A stretch of DNA of 64,000 nucleotides from Asterella californica (lineage: Eukaryota > Streptophyta > Marchantiopsida > Marchantiales > Aytoniaceae), in assembly GCA_036924285.1 (NCBI GenBank), contig JAYKYS010000012.1:9300001-9364000 (forward strand). Direction: 5' to 3'. A model generated the notes under the pieces. That model made no database searches. It had not been told where the DNA came from and saw only the letters and a list, made by a program, of their open reading frames with translations. Shown here piece after piece: positions 25,611 through 39,556 of the stretch (position 1 is its first letter; each line of letters begins with the position of its first letter). A program made the translations under genes and the position numbers.

Positions 25611-26268
25611 AAACCTTTTGAGGGAAACCAATTTTCAGCATCTGTACCTACATACTTCTTTCTATTCATTCAAGAAATTAAAAATAATATACCTTTATGT
25701 TTCAAAGTAAAAATTCCCCCACTGCAGTCCTTAAATGGATCTTCAGGAACATCAACTTCTCTATATTTATTCTAGAAATTAAAAATAATATACCTTTATG
25801 TTTCAAAGTAAAATTTCCCCACTGCAGTCCTTAAATAGATCTTAAGGAACATCAACTTCATAGTCAGAAACACGAACATGTATAAGAACACCACAAAACT
25901 GTTCTTCAAACAGTTTGACATTGGGTTTATTTTCTTTTTTAACTTTATTAAATAATATATTGATTAAACTAATTCCATCGCTCCACGTTTTTTTCTGCAA
26001 TTCTAGACACGACTGTTATTTAACAATTACTCATAAATATTCAGATTTTCACTAGAACTTACTATAGAACTTTTACATGAGATTTATGAACAGAAACCGA
26101 GCAAAAGTTCCCCAAAGGTGATTGATGGAGCATGCTTATAGGGTTCTTGTAACAAGCCTGCAACAAACATGAGTGCAATTTTTGCAAACCGTCTAGAACT
26201 GTTTGCTCACGATGTGGTACTTGGCTGGTTAGTTCATAAAATGGGACCTGTCTATAATCGAGACATCC

Positions 26269-26353
26269 AGGGCGGTGGCGGAAGAGGCTAGCGCGCCAGT
26301 ATAAAAGGCTCAGAAGCTGCTGGAGGTCGGGAGTTCGAGTCTCCCCCGCCTCA
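26269..26353 (+). tRNA. tRNA-like copy 24 (near TTTT lost)
   Basis: C42 breaks the 28-42 pair. Downstream, 'ACCTCAAAACC' replaces the terminator palindrome, so the first TTTT is displaced to about 17 nt after the element. The flank has TAATCGAGAC instead of TAATCTAGAC. Confidence 0.45.
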
Positions 26354-27424
26354 AAACCTCAAAACCAATTTTCAGCATCTGTACCTACATACTTCTTTCT
26401 ATTTATTCTAGAAATTAAAAATAATATACCTTTATGTTTCAAAGTAAAAATTCCCCCACTGCAGTCCTTAAATGGATCTTAAGAAACATCAACTTCTCTA
26501 TATTTATTCTAGAAATTAAAAATAATATACCTTTATATTTCAAAGTAAAATCCCCCCACTGCAGTCCTTAAATGGATCTTAAGGAACATCAACTTCTTTA
26601 TATTCATTCTAGAAATTAAAAATAATATACCTTTATGTTTCAAAGTAAAATCCCCCCACTGCATTCCTTAAATGGATCTTAAGGAACATCAACTTCATAG
26701 CGAAACCAATTTTGAGCATCTGTACCTACATACTTCTTTATATTTATTCTAGAAATAAAAAATAATATACCTTTATGTTTCAAAGTAAAATTCCCCCACT
26801 GCAGTCCTTAAATGGATCTTAAGGAACATCAACTTCATAGGGAAACCAATTTTGAGCATCTGTACCTACATACTTCTTTATATTTATTCTAGAAATTAAA
26901 AATAATATACCTTTATGTTTCAAAGTAAAATTCCCCCACTGCAGTCCTTAAATGGATCTTAAGGAACATCAACTTCATAGTCAGAAACACGAACATGTAT
27001 AAGAACACCATAAAACTGTTCCTCAAACAGTTTGACATTGGGTTTATTTTCTTTTTTACTTTATTAAATAATATATTGATTAAACTAATTCTATCGCTCT
27101 TGTTACTTTCGTAAACGCGTCGATCCACGTTTTTTCTGCAATTCTAGACACGACTGTTATTTAACAATTACTCATAAATATTCAGATTTTCACTAGAACT
27201 TACTATAGAACTTTTACATGAGATTTATGAACAGAAACCGAGCAAAAGTTCCCTAAAGGTGATTGATGGAGCATGCTTATACGGTTCACCAGCTTGGGGT
27301 TCTTGTAACAAGCCTGCAACAAACATGAGTGCAATTTTTGCAAACCGTCTAGAACTGTTTGCTCACGATGTGGTACTTGGCTGGTTACTTCATAAAATGG
27401 GACCTTTCTATAATCTAGACATCC

Positions 27425-27509
27425 AGGGCGGTGGCGGAAGACGCTAGCGCGCCAGTATAAAAGGCTGAGAAGCTGCTAGAGGTCAGGAGTTCGAGTCTCC
27501 CCCGCCTCA
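27425..27509 (+). tRNA. tRNA-like copy 25 (A49, C18)
   Basis: Same changes as copy 19; the right core also has GGTTACTTC and CCTTTCTATAA. Confidence 0.4.
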
Positions 27510-28211
27510 AAACCTTTTGAGGGAAACCAATTTTCAGCATCTGTACCTACATACTTCTTTCTATTTATTCTAGAAATTAAAAATAATATACCTTTATGTT
27601 CCAAAGTAAAAATTCCCCCACTGCAGTCCTTAAATGGATCTTCAGGAACATCAACTTCTCTATATTTATTCTAGAAATTAAAAATAATATACCTTTATGT
27701 TTCAAAGTAAAATTTCCCCACTGCAGTCCTTAAATGGATCTTAAGGAACATCAACTTCATAGTCAGAAACACGAACATGTATAAGAACACCACAAAACTG
27801 TTCTTCAAACAGTTTGACATTGGGTTTATTTTCTTTTTTAACTTTATTAAATAATATATTGATTAAACTAATTCTATCGCTCTTGTTACTTTCGTAAACG
27901 CGTCGATCCACGTTTTTTTCTGCAATTCTAGACACGACTGTTATTTAACAATTACTCATAAATATTCAGATTTTCACTAGAACTTCCTTTAGAACTTTTA
28001 CATGAGATTTATGAACAGAAACCGAGCAAAAGTTCCCTAAAGGTGATTGATGGAGCATGCTTATACGGTTCACCAGCTTGGGGTTCTTGTAACAAGCCTG
28101 CAACAACAAACATGAGTGCAATTTTTGCAAACCGTCTAGAACTGTTTGCTCACGATGTGGTACTTGGCTGGTTAGTTCATAAAATGGGACCTGTTTATAA
28201 TCTAGACATCC

Positions 28212-28296
28212 ACGGCGGTGGCGGAAGAGGCTAGCGCGCCAGTATAAAAGGCTGAGAAGCTGCTGGAGGTCAGGAGTTCGAGTCTCCCCCGCCTCA
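28212..28296 (+). tRNA. tRNA-like copy 26 (A49, C2)
   Basis: C2 cannot pair with U71, and A49 opens the T stem. The cassette carries a 3-bp ACA insertion near 28106. Confidence 0.45.
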
Positions 28297-28702
28297 AAAC
28301 CTTTTGAGGGAAACCAATTTTCAGCATCTGTACCTACATACTTCTTTCTATTTATTCAAGAAATTAAAAATAATATACCTTTATGTTTCAAAGTTAAAAT
28401 TCCCCCACTGCAGTCCTTAAATGGATCTTCAGGAACATCAACTTCTCTATATTTATTCTAGAAATTAAAAATAATATACCTTTATGTTTCAAAGTAAAAT
28501 CCCCCCACTGCAGTCCTTAAATGGATCTTAAGGAACATCAACTTCTTTATATTCATTCTAGAAATTAAAAATAATATACCTTTATGTTTCAAAGTAAAAT
28601 CCCCCACTGTAGATTTTGCAAACCGTCTAGAACTGTTTGCTCACGATGTGGTACTTGGCTGGTTAGTTCATAAAATGGGACCTGTCTATAATCGAGACAT
28701 CC

Positions 28703-28787
28703 AGGGCGGTGGCGGAAGAGGCTAGCGCGCCAGTATAAAAGGCTGAGAAGCTGCTGGAGGTCGGGAGTTCGAGTCTCCCCCGCCTCA
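28703..28787 (+). tRNA. tRNA-like copy 27 (left core deleted)
   Basis: Consensus tRNA-like body, but the cassette begins in the right core: a subrepeat ending CCCACTGTAG joins ATTTTGCAAACCG near 28611. Near TTTT lost as in copy 24. Confidence 0.5.
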
Positions 28788-29858
28788 AAACCTCAAAACC
28801 AATTTTCAGCATCTGTACCTACATACTTCTTTCTATTTATTCTAGAAATTAAAAATTATATACCTTTATGTTTCAAAGTAAAAATTCCCCCACTGCAGTA
28901 CTTAAATGGATCTTAAGAAACATCAACTTCTCTATATTTATTCTAGAAATTAAACATAATATACCTTTATGTTTCAAAGTAAAATTTCCCCACTGCAGTC
29001 CTTAAATGGATCTTAAGGAACATCAACTTCTTTATATTCATTCTAGAAATTAAAAATAATATACCTTTATGTTTCAAAGTAAAATCCCCCCACTGCAGTC
29101 CTTAAATGGATCTTAAGGAACATCAACTTCATAGCGAAACCAATTTTGAGCATCTGTACCTACATACTTCTTTATATTTATTCTAGAAATTAAAAATAAT
29201 ATACCTTTATGTTTCAAAGTAAAATCCCCCCACTGCAGTCCTTAAATGGATCTTAAGGAACATCAACTTCATAGGGAAACCAATTTTGAGCATCTGTACC
29301 TACATACTTCTTTATATTTATTCTAGAAATTAAAAATAATATACCTTTATGTTTCAAAGTAAAATTCCCCCACTGCAGTCCTTAAATGGATCTTAAGGAA
29401 CATCAACTTCATAGTCAGAAACACGAACATGTATAAGAACACCATAAAACTGTTCCTCAAACAGTTTGACATTGGGTTTATTTTCTTTTTTACTTTATTA
29501 AATAATATATTGATTAAACTAATTCTATCGCTCTTGTTACTTTCGTAAACGCGTCGATCCACGTTTTTTCTGCAATTCTAGACACGACTGTTATTTAACA
29601 ATTACTCATAAATATTCAGATTTTCACTAGAACTTACTATAGAACTTTTACATGAGATTTATGAACAGAAACCGAGCAAAAGTTCCCTAAAGGTGATTGA
29701 TGGAGCATGCTTATACGGTTCACCAGCTTGGGGTTCTTGTAACAAGCCTGCAACAAACATGAGTGCAATTTTTGCAAACCGTCTAGAACTGTTTGCTCAC
29801 GATGTGGTACTTGGCTGGTTACTTCATAAAATGGGACCTTTCTATAATCTAGACATCC

Positions 29859-29943
29859 AGGGCGGTGGCGGAAGACGCTAGCGCGCCAGTATAAAAGGCT
29901 GAGAAGCTGCTAGAGGTCAGGAGTTCGAGTCTCCCCCGCCTCA
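29859..29943 (+). tRNA. tRNA-like copy 28 (A49, C18)
   Basis: Copy 25 equivalent, 2434 bp downstream. Confidence 0.4.
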
Positions 29944-30642
29944 AAACCTTTTGAGGGAAACCAATTTTCAGCATCTGTACCTACATACTTCTTTCTATTT
30001 ATTCTAGAAATTAAAAATAATATACCTTTATGTTCCAAAGTAAAAATTCCCCCACTGCAGTCCTTAAATGGATCTTCAGGAACATCAACTTCTCTATATT
30101 TATTCTAGAAATTAAAAATAATATACCTTTATGTTTCAAAGTAAAATTTCCCCACTGCAGTCCTTAAATGGATCTTAAGGAACATCAACTTCATAGTCAG
30201 AAACACGAACATGTATAAGAACACCACAAAACTGTTCTTCAAACAGTTTGACATTGGGTTTATTTTCTTTTTTAACTTTATTAAATAATATATTGATTAA
30301 ACTAATTCTATCGCTCTTGTTACTTTCGTAAACGCGTCGATCCACGTTTTTTTCTGCAATTCTAGACACGACTGTTATTTAACAATTACTCATAAATATT
30401 CAGATTTTCACTAGAACTTCCTTTAGAACTTTTACATGAGATTTATGAACAGAAACCGAGCAAAAGTTCCCTAAAGGTGATTGATGGAGCATGCTTATAC
30501 GGTTCACCAGCTTGGGGTTCTTGTAACAAGCCTGCAACAAACATGAGTGCAATTTTTGCAAACCGTCTAGAACTGTTTGCTCACGATGTGGTACTTGGCT
30601 GGTTAGTTCATAAAATGGGACCTGTTTATAATCTAGACATCC

Positions 30643-30727
30643 ACGGCGGTGGCGGAAGAGGCTAGCGCGCCAGTATAAAAGGCTGAGAAGCTGCTGGAGG
30701 TCAGGAGTTCGAGTCTCCCCCGCCTCA
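30643..30727 (+). tRNA. tRNA-like copy 29 (A49, C2)
   Basis: Copy 26 equivalent, without the ACA insertion. Confidence 0.45.
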
Positions 30728-31133
30728 AAACCTTTTGAGGGAAACCAATTTTCAGCATCTGTACCTACATACTTCTTTCTATTTATTCAAGAAATTAAAA
30801 ATAATATACCTTTATGTTTCAAAGTTAAAATTCCCCCACTGCAGTCCTTAAATGGATCTTCAGGAACATCAACTTCTCTATATTTATTCTAGAAATTAAA
30901 AATAATATACCTTTATGTTTCAAAGTAAAATCCCCCCACTGCAGTCCTTAAATGGATCTTAAGGAACATCAACTTCTTTATATTCATTCTAGAAATTAAA
31001 AATAATATACCTTTATGTTTCAAAGTAAAATCCCCCACTGTAGATTTTGCAAACCGTCTAGAACTGTTTGCTCACGATGTGGTACTTGGCTGGTTAGTTC
31101 ATAAAATGGGACCTGTCTATAATCGAGACATCC

Positions 31134-31218
31134 AGGGCGGTGGCGGAAGAGGCTAGCGCGCCAGTATAAAAGGCTGAGAAGCTGCTGGAGGTCGGGAGTT
31201 CGAGTCTCCCCCGCCTCA
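31134..31218 (+). tRNA. tRNA-like copy 30 (left core deleted)
   Basis: Copy 27 equivalent, 2431 bp downstream, with the same deletion junction near 31042. Confidence 0.5.
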
Positions 31219-32529
31219 AAACCTCAAAACCAATTTTCAGCATCTGTACCTACATACTTCTTTCTATTTATTCTAGAAATTAAAAATTATATACCTTTAT
31301 GTTTCAAAGTAAAAATTCCCCCACTGCAGTACTTAAATGGATCTTAAGAAACATCAACTTCTCTATATTTATTCTAGAAATTAAACATAATATACCTTTA
31401 TGTTTCAAAGTAAAATTTCCCCACTGCAGTCCTTAAATGGATCTTAAGGAACATCAACTTCTTTATATTCATTCTAGAAATTAAAAATAATATACCTTTA
31501 TGTTTCAAAGTAAAATCCCCCCACTGCAGTCCTTAAATGGATCTTAAGGAACATCAACTTCATAGCGAAACCAATTTTGAGCATCTGTACCTACATACTT
31601 CTTTATATTTATTCTAGAAATTAAAAATAATATACCTTTATGTTTCAAAGTAAAATCCCCCCACTGCAGTCCTTAAATGGATCTTAAGGAACATCAACTT
31701 CATAGGGAAACCAATTTTGAGCATCTGTACCTACATACTTCTTTATATTTATTCTAGAAATTAAAAATAATATACCTTTATGTTTCAAAGTAAAATTCCC
31801 CCACTGCAGTCCTTAAATGGATCTTAAGGAACATCAACTCCTTTATATTCATTATAGAAATTAAAAATAATATACCTTTATGTTTCAAAGTAAAATTCCC
31901 CCACTTCAGTCCTTAAATGGATCTTTAGGAACATCAACTTCATAGGGAAACCAATTTTGAGCATCTGTACCTACATACTTCTTTATATTTATTCTAGAAA
32001 TTAAAAATAATATACCTTTATGTTTCAAAGTAAAATTCCCCCACTGCAGTCCTTAAATGGATCTTAAGGAACATCAACTTCATAGTCAGAAACACGAACA
32101 TGTATAAGAACACCACAAAACTGTTCTTCAAACAGTGTGACATTGGGTTTATTTTATTTTTTACTTTATTAAATAATATATTGATTAAACTAATTCTATC
32201 GCTCTTGTTACTTTCGTAAACGCGTCGATCCACGTTTTTTCTGCAATTCTAGACACGACTGTTATTTAACAATTACTCATAAATATTCAGATTTTCACTA
32301 GAACTTACCATAGAACTTTTACATGAGATTTATGAACAGAAACCGAGCAAAAGTTCCCCAAAGGTGATTGATGGAGCATGCTTATACGGTTCACCAGCTT
32401 GGGGTTCTTGTAACCAGCCTGCAACAAACATGAGTGCAATTTTTGCAAACCGTCTAGAACTGTTTGCTCACAATGTGGTACTTGGCTGGTTAGTTCATAA
32501 AATGGGACCTGTCTATAATCGAGACATCC

Positions 32530-32614
32530 AGGGCGGTGGCGGAAGAGGCTAGCGCGCCAGTATAAAAGGCTGAGAAGCTGCTGGAGGTCGGGAGTTCGAG
32601 TCTCCCCCGCCTCA
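32530..32614 (+). tRNA. tRNA-like copy 31 (near TTTT lost)
   Basis: Consensus body, GAGAC flank and displaced TTTT. The left core has T6 instead of T7 and lacks one A after the upper T-run. Confidence 0.5.
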
Positions 32615-33545
32615 AAACCTCAAAACCAATTTTCAGCATCTGTACCTACATACTTCTTTCTATTTATTCTAGAAATTAAAAATAATATACCTTTATGTTT
32701 CAAAGTAAAAATTCCCCCACTGCAGTCCTTAAATGGATCTTAAGAAACATCAACTTCTCTATATTTATTCTAGAAATTAAACATAATATACCTTTATGTT
32801 TCAAAGTAAAATCCCCCCACTGCAGTCCTTAAATGGATCTTAAGGAACATCAACTTCTTTATATTCATTCTAGAAATTAAAAATAATATACCTTTATGTT
32901 TCAAAGTAAAATCCCCCCACTGCAGTCCTTAAATGGATCTTAAGGAACATCAACTTCATAGCGAAACCAATTTTGAGCATCTGTACCTACATACTTCTTT
33001 ATATTTATTCTAGAAATTAAAAATAATATACCTTTATGTTTCAAAGTAAAATTCCCCCACTGCAGTCCTTAAATGGATCTTAAGGAACATCAACTTCATA
33101 GTCAGAAACACGAACATGTATAAGAACACCACAAAACTGTTCTTCAAACAGTTTGACATTGGGTTTATTTTATTTTTTACTTTATTAAATAATATTTTGA
33201 TTAAACTAATTCTATCGCTCTTGTTACTTTCGTAAACGCGTCGATCCACGTTTTTTCTGCTATTGTAGACACGACTGTTATTTAACAATTACTCATAAAT
33301 ATTCAGATTTTCACTAGAACTTACTATAGAACTTTTACATGAGATTTATGAACAGAAACCGAGCAAAAGTTCCCCAAAGGTGATTGATGGAGCATGCTTA
33401 TACGGTTCACCAGCTTGGGGTTCTTGTAACAAGCCTGCAACAAACATGAGTGCAATTTTTGCAAACCGTCTAGAACTGTTTGCTCACGATGTGGTACTTG
33501 GCTGGTTAGTTCATAAAATGGGACCTGTCTATAATCTAGACATCC

Positions 33546-33630
33546 AGGGCGGTGGCGGAAGAGGCTAGCGCGCCAGTATAAAAGGCTGAGAAGCTGCTGG
33601 AGGTCGGGAGTTCGAGTCTCCCCCGCCTCA
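33546..33630 (+). tRNA. tRNA-like copy 32 (consensus)
   Basis: Consensus body with the terminator palindrome. Confidence 0.55.
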
Positions 33631-34570
33631 AAACCTTTTGAGGGAAACCAATTTTCAGCATCTGTACCTACATACTTCTTTCTATTTATTCTAGAAATTA
33701 AAAATAATATACCTTTATGTTTCAAAGTAAAAATTCCCCCACTGCAGTCCTTAAATGGATCTTAAGGAACATCAACTTCTCTATATTTATTCTAGAAATT
33801 AAAAATAATATACCTTTATGTTTCAAAGTAAAAATTCCCCCACTGCAGTCCTTAAATGGATCTTAAGGAACATCAACTTCTTTATATTTATTCTAGAAAT
33901 TAAAAATAATATACCTTTATGTTTCAAAGTAAAATCCCCCCACTGCAGTCCTTAAATGGATCTTAAGGAACATCAACTTCATAGGGAAACCAATTTTGAG
34001 CATCTGTACCTACATACTTCTTTCTATTTATTCTAGAAATTAAAAATAATATACCTTTATGTTTCAAAGTAAAATTCCCCCACTGCAGTCCTTAAATGGA
34101 TCTTAAGGAACATCAACTTCATAGTCAGAAACACGAACATGTATAAGAACACCACAAAACTGTTCTTCAAAGAGTTTGACATTGGGTTTATTTTCTTTTT
34201 TAACTTTATTAAATAATATATTGATGAAACTAATTCTATCGCTCTTGTTACTTTCGTAAACGCGTCGATCCACGTTTTTTTCTGCAATTCTAGACACGAC
34301 TGTTATTTAACAATTACTCATAAATATTCAGATTTTCACTAGAACTTACTATAGAACTTTTACATGAGATTTATGAACAGAAACCGAGCAAAAGTTCCCC
34401 AAAGGTGATTGATAGAGCATGCTTATACGGTTCACCAGCTTGGGGTTCTTGTAACAAGCCTGCAACAAACATGAGTGCAATTTTTGCAAACCGTCTAGAA
34501 CTGTTTGCTCACGATGTGGTACTTGGCTGGTTAGTCCATAAAATGGGACCTGTCTATAATCTAGACATCC

Positions 34571-34655
34571 AGGGCGGTGGCAGAAGAGGCTAGCGCGCCA
34601 GTATAAAAGGCTGAGAAGCTGCTGGAGGTCGGGAGTTCGAGTCTCCCCCGCCTCA
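34571..34655 (+). tRNA. tRNA-like copy 33 (A12)
   Basis: A12 breaks the 12-23 D-stem pair and falls inside the A box. The terminator palindrome becomes CCTTTTAAGG. Confidence 0.45.
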
Positions 34656-35482
34656 AAACCTTTTAAGGGAAACCAATTTTTAGCATCTGTACCTACATAC
34701 TTCTTTCTATTTATTCTAGAAATTAAAAATAATATACCTTTATGTTTCAAAGTAAAAATTCCCCCACTGCAGTCCTTAAATGGATCTTAAGGAACATCAA
34801 CTTCTCTGTATTTATTCTAGAAATTAAAAATAATATACCTTTATGTTTCAAAGTAAAATCCCCCCACTGCAGTCCTTAAATGGATCTTAAGGAACATCAA
34901 CTTTTTTCTATTTATTCTAGAAATTAAAAATAATATACCTTTATGTTTCAAAGTAAAAATTCCCCCACTGCAGTCCTTAAATGGATCTTAAGGAACATCA
35001 ACTTCTCTGTATTTATTCTAGAAATTAAAAATAATATACCTTTATGTTTCAAAGTAAAATCCCCCCACTGCAGTCCTTAAATGGATCTTAAGGAACATCT
35101 ACTTTTTTATATTCATTCTAGAAATTAAAAATAATATACCTTTATGTTTCAAAGTAAAATTCCCCCACTGCAGTCCTTAAATGGATCTTAAGGAACATCA
35201 ACTTCGTAGGGAAACCAATTTTGAGCATCTGTACCTACATACTTCTTTATATTTATTCTTGAAATTAAAAATAATATACCTTTATGTTTCAAAGTAAAAT
35301 TCCCCCACTGCAGTCCTTAAATGGAACACCACAAAACTGTTCTTCAAACAGTTTGACATTGGGTAACAAGCCTGCAACAAACATGAGTGCAATTTTTGCA
35401 AACCGTCTAGAACTGTTTGCTCACGATGTGGTACTTGGCTGGTTAGTTCATAAAATGGGACCTGTCTATAATCTAGACATCC

Positions 35483-35567
35483 AGGGCGGTGGCGGAAGAG
35501 GCTAGCGCGCCAGTATAAAAGGCTGAGAAGCTGCTGGAGGTCGGGAGTTCGAGTCTCCCCCGCCTCA
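35483..35567 (+). tRNA. tRNA-like copy 34 (core internally deleted)
   Basis: Consensus body. The cassette keeps only 'ACACCACAAAACTG' to 'GACATTGGGT' of the left core, joined at about 35364 to the right core at 'AACAAGCC'. Confidence 0.55.
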
Positions 35568-36505
35568 AAACCTTTTGAGGGAAACCAATTTTCAGCATCT
35601 GTACCTACATACTTCTTTCTATTTATTCTAGAAATTAAAAATAATATACCTTTATGTTTCAAAGTAAAAATTCCCCCACTGCAGTCCTTAAATGGATCTT
35701 AAGGAACATCAACTTCTCTATATTTATTCTAGAAATTAAAAATAATATACCTTTATGTTTCAAAGTAAAAATTCCCCCACTGCAGTCCTTAAATGGATCT
35801 TAAGGAACATCAACTTCTTTATATTCATTCTAGAAATTAAAAATAATATACCTTTATGTTTCAAAGTAAAATTCCCCCACTTCAGTCCTTAAATGGATCT
35901 TAAGGAACATCAACTTCATAGGGAAACCAATTTTGAGCATCTGTACCTACATACTTCTTTATATTTATTCTAGAAATTAAAAATAATATACCTTTATGTT
36001 TCAAAGTAAAATTCCCCCACTGCAGTCCTTAAATGGATCTTAAGGAACATCAACTTCATAGTCAGAAACACGAACATGTATAAGAACACCACAAAACTGT
36101 TCTTCAAACAGTTTGACATTGGGTTTATTTTATTTTTTACTTTATTAAATAATATATTGATTAAACTAATTTTATCGCTCTTGTTACTTTCGTAAACGTG
36201 TCGATCCACGTTTTTTCTGCAATTCTAGACACGACTGTTATTTAACAATTACTCATAAATATTCAGATTTTCACTAGAACTTACCATAGAACTTTTACAT
36301 GAGATTTATGAACAGAAACCGAGCAAAAGTTCCCCAAAGGTGATTGATGGAGCATGCTTATACGGTTCACCAGCTTGGCGTTCTTGTAACCAGCCTGCAA
36401 CAAACATGAGTGCAATTTTTGCAAACCGTCTAGAACTGTTTGCTCACAATGTGGTACTTGGCTGGTTAGTTCATAAAATGGGACCTGTCTATAATCGAGA
36501 CATCC

Positions 36506-36590
36506 AGGGCGGTGGCGGAAGAGGCTAGCGCGCCAGTATAAAAGGCTGAGAAGCTGCTGGAGGTCGGGAGTTCGAGTCTCCCCCGCCTCA
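36506..36590 (+). tRNA. tRNA-like copy 35 (near TTTT lost)
   Basis: Copy 31 equivalent, 3976 bp downstream. Confidence 0.5.
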
Positions 36591-37661
36591 AAACCTCAAA
36601 ACCAATTTTCAGCATCTGTACCTACATACTTCTTTCTATTTATTCTAGAAATTAAAAATAATATACCTTTATGTTTCAAAGTAAAAATTCCCCCACTGCA
36701 GTCCTTAAATGGATCTTAAGAAACATCAACTTCTCTATATTTATTCTAGAAATTAAACATAATATACCTTTATGTTTCAAAGTAAAATCCCCCCACTGCA
36801 GTCCTTAAATGGATCTTAAGGAACATCAACTTCTTTATATTCATTCTAGAAATTAAAAATAATATACCTTTATGTTTCAAAGTAAAATCCCCCCACTGCA
36901 GTCCTTAAATGGATCTTAAGGAACATCAACTTCATAGCGAAACCAATTTTGAGCATCTGTACCTACATACTTCTTTATATTTATTCTAGAAATTAAAAAT
37001 AATATACCTTTATGTTTCAAAGTAAAATTCCCCCACTGTAGTCCTTAAATGGATCTTAAGGAACATCAACTTCATAGGGAAACCAATTTTGAGCATCTGT
37101 ACCTACATACTTCTTTATATTTATTCTAGAAATTAAAAATAATATACCTTAATGTTTCAAAGTAAAATTCCCCCACTGCAGTCCTTAAATGGATCTTAAG
37201 GAACATCAACTTCATAGTCAGAAACACGAACATGTATAAGAACACCATAAAACTGTTCCTCAAACAGTTTGACATTGGGTTTATTTTCTTTTTAACTTTA
37301 TTAAATAATATATTGATTAAACTAATTCTATCGCTCTTGTTACTTTCGTAAACGCGTCGATCCACGTTTTTTCTGCAATTGTAGACACGACTGTTATTTA
37401 ACAATTACTCATAAATATTCAGATTTTCACTAGAACTTACTATAGAACTTTTACATGAGATTTATGAACAGAAACCGAGCAAAAGTTCCCCAAAGGTGAT
37501 TGATGGAGCATGCTTATACGGTTCACCAGCTTGGGGTTCTTGTAACAAGCCTGCAACAAACAAGAGTGCAATTTTTGCAAACCGTCTAGAACTGTTTGCT
37601 CACGATGTGGTACTTGGCTGGTTAGTTCATAAAATGGGACCTGTCTATAATCTAGACATCC

Positions 37662-37746
37662 AGGGCGGTGGCGGAAGAGGCTAGCGCGCCAGTATAAAAG
37701 GCTGACAAGCTGCTGGAGGTCAGGAGTTCGAGTCTCCCCCGCCTCA
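37662..37746 (+). tRNA. tRNA-like copy 36 (A49)
   Basis: A49, and C at position 44 in place of G. Confidence 0.45.
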
Positions 37747-38446
37747 AAACCTTTTGAGGGAAACCAATTTTCAGCATCTGTACCTACATACTTCTTTCTA
37801 TTTATTCTAGAAATTAAAAATAATATACCTTTATGTTTCAAAGTAAAAATTCCCCCACTGCAGTCCTTAAATGGATCTTAAGGAACATCAACTTCTCTAT
37901 ATTTATTCTAGAAATTCAAAATAATATACCTTTATGTTTCAAAGTAAAGTTTCCCCACTGCAGTCCTTAAATGGATCTTAAGGAACATCAACTTCATAGT
38001 CAGAAACACTAACATGTATAAGAACACCACAAAACTGTTCTTCAAACAGTTTGACATTGGCTTTATTTTTGTTTTTTAACTTTATTAAATAATATATTGA
38101 TTAAACTAATTCTATCGCTCTTGTTACTTTCGTAAACCCGTCGATCCACGTTTTTTTCTGCAATTCTAGACACGACTGTTATTTAACAATTACTCATAAA
38201 TATTCAGATTTTCACTAGAACTTACTATAGAACTTTTACATGAGATTTATGAACAGAAACCGAGCAAAAGTTCCCTAAAGGTGATTGATGGAGCATGCTT
38301 ATACGGTTCACCAGCTTGGGGTTCTTGTAACAAGCCTGCAACAAACATGAGTGCAATTTTTGCAAACCGTCTAGAACTGTTTGCTCACTATGTGGTACTT
38401 GGCTGGTTAGTTCATAAAATGGGACCTGTCTATAATCTAGACATCC

Positions 38447-38531
38447 AGGGCGGTGGCGGAAGAGGCTAGCGCGCCAGTATAAAAGGCTGAGAAGCTGCTG
38501 GAGGTCAGGAGTTCGAGTCTCCCCCGCCTCA
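38447..38531 (+). tRNA. tRNA-like copy 37 (A49)
   Basis: A49 only; the right core shares CACTATGTGG with the cassette of copy 22. Confidence 0.5.
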
Positions 38532-39556
38532 AAACCTTTTGAGGGAAACCAATTTTCAGCATCTGTACCTACATACTTCTTTCTATTTATTCTAGAAATT
38601 AAAAATAATATACCTTTATGTTTCAAAGTACAAATTCTTAAATGGATCTTAAGGAACATCAACTTCTTTATATTCATTCTAGAAATTAAAAATAATATAC
38701 CTTTATGTTTCAAAGTAAAATTCCCCCACTGCAGTCCTTAAATGGATCTTAAGGAACATCAACTTCTCTGTATTTATTCTAGAAATTAAAAATAATATAC
38801 CTTTATGTTTCAAAGTAAAATCCCCCCACTGCAGTCCTTAAATGGATCTTAAGGAACATCTACTTTTTTATATTCATTCTAGAAATTAAAAATAATATAC
38901 ATTTATGTTTCAAAGTAAAATTCCCCCACTGCAGTCCTTAAATGGATCTTAAGGAACATCAACTTCATAGGGAAACCAATTTTGAGCATCTGTACCTACA
39001 TACTTCTTTCTATTTATTCTAGAAATTAAAAATAATATACCTTTATGTTTCAAAGTAAAATTTCCCCACTGCAGTCCTTAAATGGATCTTAAGGAACATC
39101 AACTTCATAGTCAGAAACACGAACATGTATAAGAACACCACAAAACTGTTCTTCAAACAGTTTGACATTGGGTTTATTTTCTTTTTTAACTTTATTAAAT
39201 AATATATTGATTAAACTAATTCTATCGCTCTTGTTACTTTCGTAAACGCGTCGATCCAAGTTTTTTTCTGCAATTCTAGACACGACTGTTATTTAACAAT
39301 TACTCATAAATATTCAGATTTTCACTAGAACTTACTATAGAACTTTTACATGAGATTTATGAACAGAAACCGAGCAAAAGTTCCCCAAAGGTGATTGATG
39401 GAGCATGCTTATACGGTTCACCAGCTTGGGGTTCTTGTAACAAGCCTGCAACAAACATGAGTGCAATTTTTGCAAACCGTCTAGAACTGTTTGCTCACGA
39501 TGTGGTACTTGGCTGGTTAGTTCATAAAATGGGACCTGTCTATAATCTAGACATCC

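Larger units (their letters stand above)
19809..26700. repeat. Irregular array segment with the A49 tRNA-like subfamily
   Basis: Seven cassettes (tRNA-like at 20444, 21228, 22012, 23377, 24742, 25526, 26269) at spacings 784, 784, 1365, 1365, 784 and 743 bp. Most carry A instead of G at the first base of the T stem. Copies at 21228 and 24742 also change the D-loop G18 to C. Two long subrepeat-only tracts lie here (22098-22908 and 23463-24273). Confidence 0.85.
26700..31838. repeat. Higher-order block C, tandem pair (offset 2434/2431 bp)
   Basis: Sequence from about 26.7-29.3 kb recurs 2434 bp downstream; the offset falls to 2431 bp after a 3-bp insertion (an extra ACA in an ACA run) near 28106 in the first copy. 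Each C unit has two full cassettes (27425/28212 and 29859/30643) and one with the left core deleted (28703 and 31134). The second copy leaves the pattern near 31839, where an extra subrepeat begins. Confidence 0.85.
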
